Source: Streptomyces europaeiscabiei (GTDB lineage: Bacteria; Actinomycetota; Actinomycetes; Streptomycetales; Streptomycetaceae). Taken from it: a stretch of DNA of 64,000 nucleotides. Within the stretch, counting starts at the first letter, position 1. Every line of letters starts with the position of its first letter. The DNA lies in assembly GCF_036346855.1 (NCBI RefSeq), contig NZ_CP107841.1, positions 186,001 through 250,000 of the forward strand. Direction: 5' to 3'. The position numbers and the translations under genes were made by a program. Below the pieces are notes generated by a model, which saw nothing but the letters and a program-made list of their open reading frames with translations, was not told the origin of the DNA and did no database searches. Of this stretch, positions 53,898 to 62,705 are shown piece after piece.

Positions 53898-54513
53898 CTT
53901 GTTCCCCCAACGGCATGAATGTCCGGCATCAGAGGAGACAGTCGAGCCGACCCGAAGGTTGCACGCCTTTGTCGCGACACCCTTGGTGCGGCCAACCCGG
54001 CTGGCTGCCCGGCCGGGGCGGGCAGCCTGAGGCGTACCGCCACCGAGCGATGCCGGACGCGGTCCGGCACCTCGTCGACAACGGCAGGTGCTGGGAAAGA
54101 GGTTCACCCGATCGTCGGCTACGGCAGCGGCCGGGCCAAGCCAGTCCGGTGGGCGGCGAGCCCGTTCGCCCGGGTCGGGTGCAGCCGATCACTGGCCGGG
54201 CGAAAGCGACTGCGCCGACGAAGGCGCCTCCGGCAACCAGTACTGCGACCGCCCCCGCGTCCCTTGCCAGCACGGCCAGCACGTCGGCGACCACGGCGAC
54301 CTGCGTGCCCAGTTCGACTGCGGCAGAAGGGCCTTCGAAATGGACTGTGACTGAGGCCCTACGCGTGCCCTCGCCCCCGCGACACTCCTGGTCGCTGTCG
54401 GCCCGGCGCCTCAGGCAGGTCCACGGCAGCCGACGTCGCCTCGGTGGACGCGGCGGTCTGCCTCGATTCCTAGCGGCGCAAGATCGGCGAGCACGCGGGC
54501 GACCAGCCAGTCC
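53898..54513. other. Intergenic/remnant stretch
   Basis: About 600 nt. A minus-strand patch VTVHFEGPSAAVELGTQVAV then VADVLAVLARDAGAVAVLVA (about 54180-54350) has coding character and is hydrophobic, but no intact frame or family was identified. The promoter of the AMIN-like gene must be at 53900-53960. Confidence 0.35.
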
Positions 54514-54855
54514 GTGACCCGCAAGGTCGTGGTACAGCAGAACGAGCTGCTGGACAAACGCCTCGCGGCCGGGGAAAGCATCTTCGTCGGCTCGACCGAT
54601 GTGGAGGAGGGGGTGCGGCCTGACCCGGTCGCGCGGACCCGCCGGCACGACCGCCCAGCCATCGCCCTGCGATTCACCACCAGCCTCGACCCCTACCGGG
54701 AGCGGAACTGGCTGCGCCCACCCGACCTTCCTGTGACGGACCGCGTTCTCGACTGCCAGGACCGCCTCGCCCGGGCCGCCCCCTCGGCCGTCCTGCTCGC
54801 CGAGGGCTTCACCGGTCCACGGGTCTTCACGGGCACGCGCCGCGCAGGTGGATGA
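54514..54855 (+). CDS. Doubtful hypothetical protein, 113 residues
   Basis: The GTG-started frame VTRKVVVQQNELLDKRLAAG continues PAIALRFTTSLDPYRERNWL and DCQDRLARAAPSAVLLAEGF, with good G/C bias at third positions. No signal, membrane segment or family was recognised. The N-terminal part is the most convincing. It may be a fragment. Confidence 0.3.
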   Translation: MTRKVVVQQNELLDKRLAAGESIFVGSTDVEEGVRPDPVARTRRHDRPAIALRFTTSLDPYRERNWLRPPDLPVTDRVLDCQDRLARAAPSAVLLAEGFTGPRVFTGTRRAGG

Positions 54856-55130
54856 ATCACGGCGGCCGCAGCCACAGGCATCCTGCGCCGCTTCCACATC
54901 ACCTCGGACACCGGTCTCTGCGTCGCCCGTGCGGTGCGTTCTTCCGAACTCGCTCTCAGGAGCGCTCACCTGCATAAATGATCAAAAGAGTGCGGTCGCT
55001 GGGCCTGGCCGGATGACCCATCCGTCCGTATGGCGTGTTGCAGCCCTGACGGTCTGTCGGTTTCCTCGTGAGCGGAGCACAACAAGGTGCCGCGCACTCC
55101 GGCCGGCCACTGCTTCCTCGGAGGAACTTC

Positions 55131-55631
55131 ATGCGTATCAAGTGTGCTGGCCTCGGCATCGGTCTGGTTCTCGGCGCCGTCGGCCTCTCGAGCCCGCCCG
55201 CAGCAGCCGCGAACGGTCCCACCAGTGATCCAGGTATGCACATCAGCCCGAGCCACTCCGCCCCAGGCTCCACCGTCACGGTCAGCACTACAGCTTGTGG
55301 CTCGGAGATCTACGGGAAGGGCGAGTCTGAGGCAGGAGGCAGCTTTCACCTCCTCCAAGGCGACCAGAAAGGTGTACTGACCGGCGAATTCAAGGTGCCG
55401 GCCGGCACCGAGCCCGGCGAATACACGGTCACCGTGAAGTGCCCACCGCGAGTCAGGATCACGGGCACGTACTCGGTCGGCACCGGCAACCCCAGGGGCG
55501 CGATCGACGCTGGTTTCGGGGAAGCGAACGACAAGGACACGCAACTTGCCCTCGGGGCGGTACTGCTCGCCGGGGCCACCGCCGGAGGTGCGATCAAGAT
55601 GCACCGCCGCCCGGCCGGTCCCCGCACTTGA
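55131..55631 (+). CDS. Secreted/membrane-anchored protein upstream of sortase
   Basis: The 166-residue protein (ATG 55131, GAGGAAC upstream) has a signal peptide MRIKCAGLGIGLVLGAVGLS with cleavage near AAAA. An Ig-like or beta-rich domain follows (HISPSHSAPGSTVTVSTTAC, FKVPAGTEPGEYTVTVKC). A C-terminal hydrophobic helix (LALGAVLLAGATAGGAI) ends in Lys/Arg residues. The tail resembles a sortase anchor, but no LPxTG-type motif is visible before the helix. It is followed by the sortase gene with a 100-nt gap and is probably its partner. Confidence 0.8.
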   Translation: MRIKCAGLGIGLVLGAVGLSSPPAAAANGPTSDPGMHISPSHSAPGSTVTVSTTACGSEIYGKGESEAGGSFHLLQGDQKGVLTGEFKVPAGTEPGEYTVTVKCPPRVRITGTYSVGTGNPRGAIDAGFGEANDKDTQLALGAVLLAGATAGGAIKMHRRPAGPRT

Positions 55632-55731
55632 CGCTGCCCGCCGGCCCACCCCCCGGACCCGTGTCGGTCCGGGGGCTCCAGGATTACCCCGCCTTCACTC
55701 ACTTCGGCCGCGAAGCGGAGGCTGCACAGCG

Positions 55732-56499
55732 ATGGACCCCTGGCCCGAGCCCGCCGATCCATCCCCCTGGTTCACCCCCTCCACCAAACTTCTCGCCTGC
55801 GCTCTACTGACGGGCATGGCGCTGGTGACCACGGCACTCCGGAGCGAACAGCCTCCGCAACCTTCGTCCGCGCAGTCCTTCTTCTCCTCCGCACGCCCCG
55901 GCCCCAGCAGCACCGCCTCGGCCCAGTACCCCTCTGTGCCGACCCTGCCCCCGTCGGCTCCGGTCCGGCTGCGAGTCCGCGCCATCGGCGTGAACGCACC
56001 GATGACGGAACTGACCCTCGATGAAACAGGGGCGCTGCACCCGCCACCAGCTGATAGGCCAGGCTTTGTCGGGTGGTACGGCGCCGGCACGAATCCCGGC
56101 TCCGTGGGCACAGCCGTCACGACGGGACATGTCGACACACCTGAAGGCCCCGGGGTCTTCTACCGCCTCGGGGCACTGGCCAAGGGCGACACCATCGAGA
56201 TCACTAGGGCAGACCGGCGGACAGCCGTCTTCACGGTCGACGCCGTGGAGCTCTACGACAAGGAGGCCTTTCCGGATGAGAAGGTCTACGGCAGTTCCCA
56301 CCAGCCCGAACTGCGCGTGATCACCTGTGGGGGTCAATACGCCGAAGAAACCGGCTACCAGGGAAATGTCGTGGTCTACGCGACGCTGACCGCTGCGATG
56401 AACGATGGCGGTGCCGCTGAGCAGGCCGAGCTTCCGGCCCAGGCCGAGCAGGACGAGGGCGAGCAGGACGAGGGCGCGCAGTGGAACGGGCCTGTCTAA
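55732..56499 (+). CDS. Class F sortase
   Basis: The 255-residue protein starts MDPWPEPADPSPWFTPSTKL and has one N-terminal membrane helix (LLACALLTGMALVTTALRS), then a Ser/Pro-rich linker. The sortase domain contains VGWYGAGTNPGSVGTAVTTG with His133 in TGHVDT and Cys199 in VITCGG, then GYQGNVVVYATL. This is the single-domain class F type common in actinomycetes. Class F sortases attach secreted proteins to the cell wall or to each other. The C-terminal tail is Glu/Gln-rich (AEQDEGEQDEG). Its upstream neighbour is its likely substrate or partner. Confidence 0.87.
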   Translation: MDPWPEPADPSPWFTPSTKLLACALLTGMALVTTALRSEQPPQPSSAQSFFSSARPGPSSTASAQYPSVPTLPPSAPVRLRVRAIGVNAPMTELTLDETGALHPPPADRPGFVGWYGAGTNPGSVGTAVTTGHVDTPEGPGVFYRLGALAKGDTIEITRADRRTAVFTVDAVELYDKEAFPDEKVYGSSHQPELRVITCGGQYAEETGYQGNVVVYATLTAAMNDGGAAEQAELPAQAEQDEGEQDEGAQWNGPV

Positions 56500-56530
56500 A
56501 CGAGCAGCTCCGTCACGTAATCAGTCGTCC

Positions 56531-56720
56531 TCACGGGCGGCGACACCACGATTGTCTTGGCACTCGACGCCGGACTGGTCGACACGCTGACGCCGCACCT
56601 CGCGCCCGTCGTGCTGGGCGCCGGACGCCGCTGTTCACCGGCGCAGCGCCGCGCACACTGGTGCACCAGAGCGTGACCTCGACATCGACCGCGACGCCCT
56701 CTGACCTACGACGTCCTCTG
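56531..56720 (+). pseudogene. Dihydrofolate reductase/RibD C-terminal fragment
   Basis: A plus-strand frame reads LTGGDTTIVLALDAGLVDTL then TPHLAPVVLGAGRR, and a shifted frame continues TPLFTGAAPRTLVHQSVTST. This matches the end of RibD/dihydrofolate-reductase-fold proteins. The NADP-binding N-terminal half is absent, so it is a dead fragment. Confidence 0.6.
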
Positions 56721-56772
56721 ACGGCGACGGCCTCTGACGGCGACGGCCTGCGGGAACTTCAACCGAACAGCC

Positions 56773-56797
56773 GACGGCGCCCCGCCGGGGCGCCGTC
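56773..56797 (+). terminator. 11-bp GC-rich inverted repeat
   Basis: GACGGCGCCCC, a 3-nt loop and the exact complement. Located beyond the RibD-like fragment, facing the glycoside hydrolase gene end. Probably a terminator. Confidence 0.65.
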
Positions 56798-56828
56798 CGT
56801 CGCGCTCGCCGGTGTACGGAACCCGTGG

Positions 56829-56869
56829 ACATCCAGGTGCCGGCCGGAGTCCGGCAGGCACCTGGATGT
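56829..56869 (-). terminator. 13-bp inverted repeat after the glycoside hydrolase gene
   Basis: ACATCCAGGTGCC and its complement bracket a small inner hairpin 19 nt past the glycoside hydrolase stop. Likely its terminator. Confidence 0.75.
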
Positions 56870-56887
56870 TCTGACGAGCTCGGGCTG

Positions 56888-59593
56888 CTACTTCTCCGTC
56901 AGCGGGGTGACGGCGACTTGGTCGATCACCGGCGCGTAGGGGGATCGCTGGTCGTACTGGTTGAAGGAGTCGCCGTCGAAGTCCGGCAACTCCTCGGCTG
57001 TGAACGTGAGCCGGTTCGTGCCCTTCTTCAGGGTGACCGGGACGGTCAGATCCCTGAAGCTGTTGAAGTGGAAGGTGGTCGGGAACAGCACCCGACGGGC
57101 CGGTCCGCCATTGACCGAAAGGTCGGCGTGGCGTGCGATCGGGTCGGGGTTGTAGTGGGTGGCGGGTGCCTGTTCGGCGTTGGAGTAGCGGATGGTCACC
57201 GCGTGCCGTCCGGCACGCTTGGCGACGACGTCAAGGGTGAGGGCGTTGGCCTTTCCGTTGCCGATGTCGGTGACCGCCCTGCCGCCTGCGGCGAAGGTGT
57301 ACGCCTCGGTGGCCTTGGCGGCGCCGCTCAGGGCACCGGCCTCCGCCTGGTACACCTCAGTCACCAGGTTGCCGCTGGACGGCGCGACCCGAAGCCGGTC
57401 GAGCACCAGCTCGCGGGAAGTGCCGGTGACAGTGATCTTGTTGATGCCGGCGGACAGGAACATGTTGACCGTTTCCGTACGCGGCTTGCCGCTTCCGATC
57501 TTGGGAAGGTCGAGCTCTTCACCGTTCAGCGACAGCGCTGCCCTGCCTCCGCCGAGGTGGTCGACAGACACCGTCGCCTCGCCGTCGGTGGGTGAGTAGA
57601 CCCAGAAGGTCGCGGAATCGCCCTCGGACAGAGCCACCGCGCCCGGTCCCGAAGCATCGGGATAGGTGTAGCCGGGCCGGGCTCCGGTGAGGGTGGCGTA
57701 CTCGGCTTCGTAGATCGCCGGCTGGGTGACGTGCTCGTCGCGCAGGGCCAGGTCGATCTTGTCGATGATGGCGTCGCCCTTGGTGACGCCCAGGTCCGTG
57801 TCCTTCGCCGAGAGCGTGATCCTGTGCTTGCCGGCGGTGAGCTTCACGGTGGTGTCGGTGTGTCCCCAGACCACCCACTTGTAGCCGAGCGGCATCCGCA
57901 GCTCCTGCGGGTCCTTGCCGTCGACGCGCAGGAAGACGTTGGTGGGGCCCTGGTCCTTCACCCGGCCGTCCAGGTTGTAGGAGTTGGCGAAGACGCTCAG
58001 GTCGTAGGTGCCGTCCTGCGGTACGTCCACGTCGAAAGCGAGCACGCCGTCGGAGCCGGTGCGCAGCCCGCCGACGTTGTAGTCACCGGACGTGGCGAAC
58101 TTGCCCACGTTGGAGGGCGTGCCCTCGGGTCCGTTCTTGGAATAGCCGCTGCCGGTGTAGGTGGCGTTCTCCGCCTCGTACGTCCTGCGCCAGCTCGTCG
58201 AGGGTGTGGCCGGCTTGGAGCCGTTTCCGCCCGGGGAGAGGATGATCTGGTACGCGGACATGGCGTTCATGCCCGTCATCGGCAGCGTCACCGCGCCGTC
58301 CGTGCCGACCTCGACCTCCTGGTCGGCCAGCCGCAGGGGCTGGGCCGAGTCGCCGACCTGTCCGGTCCAGGGGATCTCCTGCACGGTGGCGTGCACCGTT
58401 TTCCCGAACAGCTTCGGGTCGATGTTCTCGAAGACGACGTTCGCGTCACCGCTCTTGCCGCCGAAGAGGGCCCTGGACTGCTTCTTCTCGCTGTCGAGCG
58501 TGGCGACGCCCTGGAGCGTGTACTGCTGGTTCGGATGAGGAGCGGTCACTTTCACCGTGTGCCCGGACATCTGGCCGTAGGCGTTGAACAGCCACCACTG
58601 GCCGTTGCCCCTGTTGACGTCGACGGCCGAGTCGTTGAGGTTGCCGTCGATGTTCCAGTACGCCAGGTCGGCGTCGATCTTCGACTCCTCGATGGCGGAG
58701 ACCCACTGGATGACCTGGCCGGGCACGGAGAGGTGGTAGTTGTGGCCGTACTCGTTGACGTTGATCGGCAGCGGGTCGATACCGACCTCCTTCTCCCACT
58801 GCCGGTACTTCGCGACGCTGGTGCGGACCGCGGCGGGGCTGGACAGCTCGTGCCAGGTCATCACGTCCGGGACGACGTCGTTGGCCTTGGCGTACTGCAG
58901 GAAGCCCTTGACCTGGTCGAAGAGGAGGGAGGTGTTCGGACCCGCGATGCGCGCGTCCGGGTCCAGGCTCTTGATGAGGTGGTAGGTCTCCTTCCACGCC
59001 GCGAAGAAGTCCTTCGGGTCGTTGAGCCAGGAGGTCCTGTTGTAACTCCAGTCGCCGGTTCCGAACATGTTCCCTTCGGGTTCGTTGAAGGGAACATAGA
59101 CGACGTGGTCCTTGTAGTCGCCCGTGGTCAGGACCTGGCGGACCTGCTTCTTGATCTTCTCCTGGAAGTCGGCGAGCTTCGCGGGACCGTTCGCGCCGGG
59201 CCACTCGTAGGGGAAGCCCCGGTAGATGTCGGTCATGTAGATGTAGACGTCCTTGCCGCCGGAGTCCACGAACGGCGGCAGGATTTCCAGCGCGTCCGCG
59301 CCGGGGTGTTGCGGACCGTCCTGCGCCTTGGTCGACACCGTGCGCAGGTGCATACCCTCGATGAGGTTGCGGCTCGGCGCCCCGTCGCCGTAGACCCCGT
59401 ACAACGAGCCGCTGGCACCCCCGTGGAAGGCGCCGGTGTCGGTCGCGAGATCGATGACGAGCCGTTCCGGTTCCACCGCCCGGGCCGTACCTGCGGACGG
59501 TACGGCGAGCATGGTGGTGACGACGGCTACCACCGCGGCGCCGACTGCCATCGTTCTTTTTCCTTGTCGCACTGGCATCTCCGTGGATTCCAT
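56888..59593 (-). CDS. Secreted clan-A glycoside hydrolase with three CBM6/35-like modules
   Basis: The 901-residue protein has a signal peptide near residues 6-40 (ending in GTARA). A TIM-barrel catalytic domain spans about 45-450. The acid/base Glu is in VVYVPFNEPEG (about residue 171) and the nucleophile Glu in INVNEYGHN (about 281), the spacing of clan GH-A, close to GH39-type enzymes. Three modules, each starting with a YEAE/YQAE motif (about 470-620, 627-737, 747-895), resemble CBM6/35 carbohydrate-binding domains. I chose ATG 59593 because GAGAAG precedes it; ATG 59578 is an alternative. Its promoter carries the operator-like palindrome, suggesting repression by the divergent LacI protein. 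Substrate is probably a plant or microbial polysaccharide. Confidence 0.85.
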   Translation of the reverse strand: MESTEMPVRQGKRTMAVGAAVVAVVTTMLAVPSAGTARAVEPERLVIDLATDTGAFHGGASGSLYGVYGDGAPSRNLIEGMHLRTVSTKAQDGPQHPGADALEILPPFVDSGGKDVYIYMTDIYRGFPYEWPGANGPAKLADFQEKIKKQVRQVLTTGDYKDHVVYVPFNEPEGNMFGTGDWSYNRTSWLNDPKDFFAAWKETYHLIKSLDPDARIAGPNTSLLFDQVKGFLQYAKANDVVPDVMTWHELSSPAAVRTSVAKYRQWEKEVGIDPLPINVNEYGHNYHLSVPGQVIQWVSAIEESKIDADLAYWNIDGNLNDSAVDVNRGNGQWWLFNAYGQMSGHTVKVTAPHPNQQYTLQGVATLDSEKKQSRALFGGKSGDANVVFENIDPKLFGKTVHATVQEIPWTGQVGDSAQPLRLADQEVEVGTDGAVTLPMTGMNAMSAYQIILSPGGNGSKPATPSTSWRRTYEAENATYTGSGYSKNGPEGTPSNVGKFATSGDYNVGGLRTGSDGVLAFDVDVPQDGTYDLSVFANSYNLDGRVKDQGPTNVFLRVDGKDPQELRMPLGYKWVVWGHTDTTVKLTAGKHRITLSAKDTDLGVTKGDAIIDKIDLALRDEHVTQPAIYEAEYATLTGARPGYTYPDASGPGAVALSEGDSATFWVYSPTDGEATVSVDHLGGGRAALSLNGEELDLPKIGSGKPRTETVNMFLSAGINKITVTGTSRELVLDRLRVAPSSGNLVTEVYQAEAGALSGAAKATEAYTFAAGGRAVTDIGNGKANALTLDVVAKRAGRHAVTIRYSNAEQAPATHYNPDPIARHADLSVNGGPARRVLFPTTFHFNSFRDLTVPVTLKKGTNRLTFTAEELPDFDGDSFNQYDQRSPYAPVIDQVAVTPLTEK

Positions 59594-59810
59594 GGCTTCT
59601 CGGACACTGGATCCGAACCGTTTCGTACGTACGGGGCCGGTCCGTGGCGCCCGAATCAGCGAGGTACCCGCCGCCATGTGCGAGCGCGGCGGTCACTCGG
59701 CGGCAGGCAACGCCCGGAGGGGGAGCTCCGAGCGGCGGCTGCGCAGGGGGCCGGGCGGCGCTCCGATGTCGGTGGCGCGTCGACGGCGGTCACGGCCCCT
59801 GGACGGATCA

Positions 59811-59824
59811 TCGAACCGGTTCGA
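59811..59824. promoter_or_regulatory. LacI-type operator, site 1
   Basis: TCGAACCGGTTCGA is a perfect palindrome. It lies 2 nt past a minus-strand -10-like TAGCTT (59827-59832), itself 17 nt from a -35-like TTGCTG (59850-59855). The geometry fits repression of the glycoside hydrolase gene. Confidence 0.75.
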
Positions 59825-59826
59825 GG

Positions 59827-59855
59827 AAGCTAGCACCGGGGAAACCGGCCAGCAA
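59827..59855 (-). promoter_or_regulatory. Predicted promoter of the glycoside hydrolase gene
   Basis: On the minus strand TTGCTG, a 17-nt spacer and TAGCTT fit a vegetative-sigma promoter. The operator palindrome follows directly, covering the likely transcription start. Confidence 0.6.
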
Positions 59856-60037
59856 TACCCCCGACACGGATGTCCTCGGCCGCGCACGGCCGGCCGTCCC
59901 GGCGGTGCCAGGGTGTGCCCGTACGTGAGACCCGGCGCCCGACCTGCTGGTGAGCGGGTGAAAACCCAGGCAGACCGGACAGCACACCACCGCACGCCGA
60001 CGTTTCCGGGCCGTTGCGAAAGATTCGGCACGAGGCG

Positions 60038-60066
60038 TTGACACCCGTCTTGGTTGCTCTTACCTT
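60038..60066 (+). promoter_or_regulatory. Predicted promoter of the lacI-like gene
   Basis: TTGACA (60038-60043), 17 nt, TACCTT (60061-60066). This is a good match to the vegetative promoter. Operator site 2 starts about 9 nt after it, again covering the start region. Confidence 0.65.
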
Positions 60067-60074
60067 CACTTCAC

Positions 60075-60088
60075 GCGAACCGGTTCGA
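60075..60088. promoter_or_regulatory. LacI-type operator, site 2
   Basis: GCGAACCGGTTCGA, palindromic over CGAACCGGTTCG. It differs from site 1 in one flanking base. Confidence 0.75.
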
Positions 60089-60124
60089 TGGTCGGTGGTC
60101 GACCGATCCTGTTCTCTGGAATCA

Positions 60125-60138
60125 TCGAACCGATTCGA
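60125..60138. promoter_or_regulatory. LacI-type operator, site 3
   Basis: TCGAACCGATTCGA, one mismatch from the perfect palindrome, 22 nt before the lacI-like start codon. It could permit looping or reinforce autorepression. Confidence 0.65.
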
Positions 60139-60159
60139 CCGCTCTCAGCTAGGAGTCCC

Positions 60160-61215
60160 GTGAACATCGGTGAGATTGCCAAGCGGGCCGGTGTCTCGCG
60201 GAGCACCGTGTCGTACGCCCTGAGCGGGAAGCGACCGGTGTCCGAGGACACCCGGCAGAAGGTCCAGCGGGTCATCGACGAGCTGGGCTATCGGCCCAAC
60301 GCGAGTGCGCGGGCCCTGGCCAACGGCCGGACCAACACCATCGGTCTGGTCTTCCCCCCGGCCGGGAACCACTACACCGGCATGCAGCTGGACTTCATCG
60401 GCAGCGTCACCGAGGCCGCCGCGGCCTACGACTACGACGTGCTGCTCTCTCCTAGCGGTGTGGACAGCGACCGTTCGTTCCAGCGGCTGCTGGGCGAGCG
60501 GCGGGTCGACGGCGCGATCCTGATGGAGATCCGGCTGCACGACGACCGGCTCCACCATCTCACCGCGGTGGATTTCCCCTCCGTCGCCATCGGCCGCACC
60601 GCGAACCCGCAGGGCAGCTGGTGGGTGGGCCTGGATCACACGGCACTGGCGGCGGCCTGTGTGCATCACCTCGCCGATCTGGGGCACCGTCGGGTCGCCT
60701 TCGTCAACCGGCCCGAGCAACTGCTTCGGGCCGGGTACGAGTCGGCCCAGCGTGGGCTGGACGGTTTCACCAAAGCCGCGGCGGAGCGCGGGCTGACCGT
60801 CCGGACGTACTGCTGCGGAGACGACGCCGCCTCCGGCCTGGCCTGTCTGGAGCGGATCCTGCACGACGATCCGGCCACCACGGCCCTGGTCACGCTCAAC
60901 GAGGCCGCGCTCGGCGGCCTCTACCGGGGGCTGGCCCAGGCCGGCCGCCATGTGCCACGCGACTTCTCCGTCACCGGAGTGGTGGCCAGCAGGTGGGCGG
61001 AGACGGTGACCCCGCAGCTCACCGCGGCCGATGTGCCCGCGGAACAGATGGGCCGTCTCGCCGTCGAGCTGCTCGTGGAGCGGCTCGACCACCCCGACGC
61101 ACCGGCCCGGAATCACCTGCTCGCGCCACCGATCTCGTTGCGAGCGAGCACCGGACCTGCCGGCACCAGGCCCACCGACCCCGCTGCGGACCCCGGCGCC
61201 CCCACCCATCTCTGA
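60160..61215 (+). CDS. LacI-family repressor
   Basis: GTG 60160 is preceded by AGGAG. The 351-residue protein starts MNIGEIAKRAGVSRSTVSYA then LSGKRPVSEDTRQKVQRVID, the HTH, and ALANGRTNTIGLVFPPAGNH at the hinge/effector domain boundary. The C-terminal 25 residues are Pro-rich. It probably represses the glycoside hydrolase gene and itself through the three palindromes, and is relieved by a sugar produced by the hydrolase. The importer genes downstream have no operator copy I could see. Confidence 0.87.
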   Translation: MNIGEIAKRAGVSRSTVSYALSGKRPVSEDTRQKVQRVIDELGYRPNASARALANGRTNTIGLVFPPAGNHYTGMQLDFIGSVTEAAAAYDYDVLLSPSGVDSDRSFQRLLGERRVDGAILMEIRLHDDRLHHLTAVDFPSVAIGRTANPQGSWWVGLDHTALAAACVHHLADLGHRRVAFVNRPEQLLRAGYESAQRGLDGFTKAAAERGLTVRTYCCGDDAASGLACLERILHDDPATTALVTLNEAALGGLYRGLAQAGRHVPRDFSVTGVVASRWAETVTPQLTAADVPAEQMGRLAVELLVERLDHPDAPARNHLLAPPISLRASTGPAGTRPTDPAADPGAPTHL

Positions 61216-61236
61216 CCGTCGCCCCGCACCCTCCGC

Positions 61237-61264
61237 TTCACCCTTCACCCTTCACCCTTCACCC
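61237..61264. repeat. Four tandem copies of a 7-bp repeat
   Basis: TTCACCC repeated four times directly after the lacI-like gene. Tract length may vary between isolates. Confidence 0.85.
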
Positions 61265-61270
61265 TCCACG

Positions 61271-61319
61271 CCCCACACCCCGCACCCCGCACCCCGCACC
61301 CCGCACCCCGCACCCCGCA
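61271..61319. repeat. Seven tandem copies of a second 7-bp repeat
   Basis: One CCCCACA and six CCCCGCA units follow the first tract at 6 nt distance. The same unit length as the neighbouring tract suggests replication slippage as a common cause. Confidence 0.85.
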
Positions 61320-61440
61320 CCGGCCGATCGGGCAGCTCACCGCCCGGGTTCGGCGGGCCCCGCACCCCCCGATCACCCGTCCCAGAGCACACCTGTGCCG
61401 ATCCCAGGGCACACCCGTGCCAAAAACACGAGGAACTGCA
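61320..61440 (+). promoter_or_regulatory. Leader of the sugar importer operon
   Basis: Short region before the binding-protein ATG, with GAGGA 12-8 nt upstream as ribosome site. No operator palindrome or strong hexamer pair was seen. The operon might be read from the lacI-like promoter or from a weak one here. Confidence 0.45.
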
Positions 61441-62685
61441 ATGAACACATCTGCCAGACGGCGTCTCACTGCCGCAGTCCTGACAGTCGTCACCGTCACC
61501 GCCGGCGCCACAGCATGCTCCTCCGGCTCGGGCGATACCTCGACGAAGGCCGCGGACGGCGGTACGTACACGATCTGGGACCCGTACCCGCAGTTCAACA
61601 AGGGCTCGGCGTGGGCGAAGCTGCTGGACGACTGCGGCTCCAAGGCCGGCGTGAAGATCAAGCGGACCGCGTTCGACACCAGCGACCTGACGAACAAGGC
61701 GCTGCTGGCCGCGCAGCAGGACAACTCCGCGGACGTCCTCGTCGTCGACAACCCGGTCGTCTCCACCCTGGCCGAGGCGGGGGTGTTGACCACGACCGAC
61801 GACAACAAGCTGGACACCTCGAAGGTCAGCCCGAACCTCCTCGCGGCCGGCCAGTCGGGCGGGAAGACGTACGGAACACCGATCGGCGCGAACACCCTCG
61901 CCCTGTACTACAACAAGGCGGTGCTGGAGGAGGCCGGCGTGGACATCTCCTCGGTCACGGACTGGAAGTCGCTGACGGCGGCCCTGGCGAAGGTGAAGAA
62001 GGCAGGGAAGAAGGGCATCACGTTCTCCGCGATCGGCACGGAGGAGGGCAGCTTCCAGTTCCTGCCCTGGTACTGGGGCTCCGGAGCCCAGTTGACCGCA
62101 CTCGACTCCGACCAGGCGGTCTCCGCGCTGTCGCTGTGGAAGAACTGGCTGGACAAGGGCTACGCCCCCAACTCGGTAATCAACAACACCCAGACGACCA
62201 GCTGGCAGGAGTTCGCGAGTGGTGACTACGCGTTCGCCGAGAACGGCACCTGGCAGCTCGCCAATGCCGAGAAGGCCGGATTCGAGTACGGGGTCATCCC
62301 CGTCCCGGGTGCCTCGGGAGGCGACGCGGCGGCACCGACGGGCGGTGAGTTCGTCACCATCCCGGCGCAGGGAGACACCAGCCGTTACGCCACCTCGCAG
62401 AAGCTCGTGTCCTGCCTGACCAGCACCGACAACCTCCTCGCCACCGACACGACCCTGTCGTACGTCGCCCCCACCACCGAGGTGCAGGACAAGCAGGTCG
62501 CGGCGAACGCCGATCTGGGGCCGTGGGTCGACGCGGTCAAGGCGGCCAAGGGGCGTACGAGTGACGATCTGGGCACCAAGTACCCCAAGATCTCTGAGCA
62601 GTTGTGGAAGGCGGTCCAGTCCGCGCTGAGCGGGTCCCAGTCGCCGAAGGACGCGCTCACGGCCGCCCAGTCCGCCGTCAAGTAA
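61441..62685 (+). CDS. Sugar ABC transporter substrate-binding lipoprotein
   Basis: The 414-residue protein starts MNTSARRRLTAAVLTVVTVT and has the lipobox GATAC with Cys26. The mature protein (YTIWDPYPQFNKGSAW, LVVDNPVVSTLAEAG, YNKAVLEEAGVDIS, TSWQEFASGDYAFAENGTWQ) is of the cluster-B, maltose/oligosaccharide-binding type. It is anchored outside the membrane and delivers an oligosaccharide to the permeases encoded next. Products of the divergent glycoside hydrolase are a likely ligand. Confidence 0.88.
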   Translation: MNTSARRRLTAAVLTVVTVTAGATACSSGSGDTSTKAADGGTYTIWDPYPQFNKGSAWAKLLDDCGSKAGVKIKRTAFDTSDLTNKALLAAQQDNSADVLVVDNPVVSTLAEAGVLTTTDDNKLDTSKVSPNLLAAGQSGGKTYGTPIGANTLALYYNKAVLEEAGVDISSVTDWKSLTAALAKVKKAGKKGITFSAIGTEEGSFQFLPWYWGSGAQLTALDSDQAVSALSLWKNWLDKGYAPNSVINNTQTTSWQEFASGDYAFAENGTWQLANAEKAGFEYGVIPVPGASGGDAAAPTGGEFVTIPAQGDTSRYATSQKLVSCLTSTDNLLATDTTLSYVAPTTEVQDKQVAANADLGPWVDAVKAAKGRTSDDLGTKYPKISEQLWKAVQSALSGSQSPKDALTAAQSAVK

Positions 62686-62705
62686 CCAGTGCCAGAGGCT
62701 CGTTG

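Larger units (their letters stand above)
59594..60159. promoter_or_regulatory. Divergent control region of glycoside hydrolase and lacI-like genes
   Basis: About 565 nt containing two -35/-10 pairs and three operator-like palindromes (listed separately). The long GC-rich part between 59600 and 59800 has no coding frame I can support. Confidence 0.7.

Noticed and set aside
57731..59833. Plus-strand open frame of 700 codons over the glycoside hydrolase
   Set aside because: The minus-strand protein has a signal peptide, NEP/NEY catalytic motifs and binding modules; the plus frame has none.
61237..61319. Possible CRISPR array
   Set aside because: Units are 7 bp with no spacers, and no cas genes are near.
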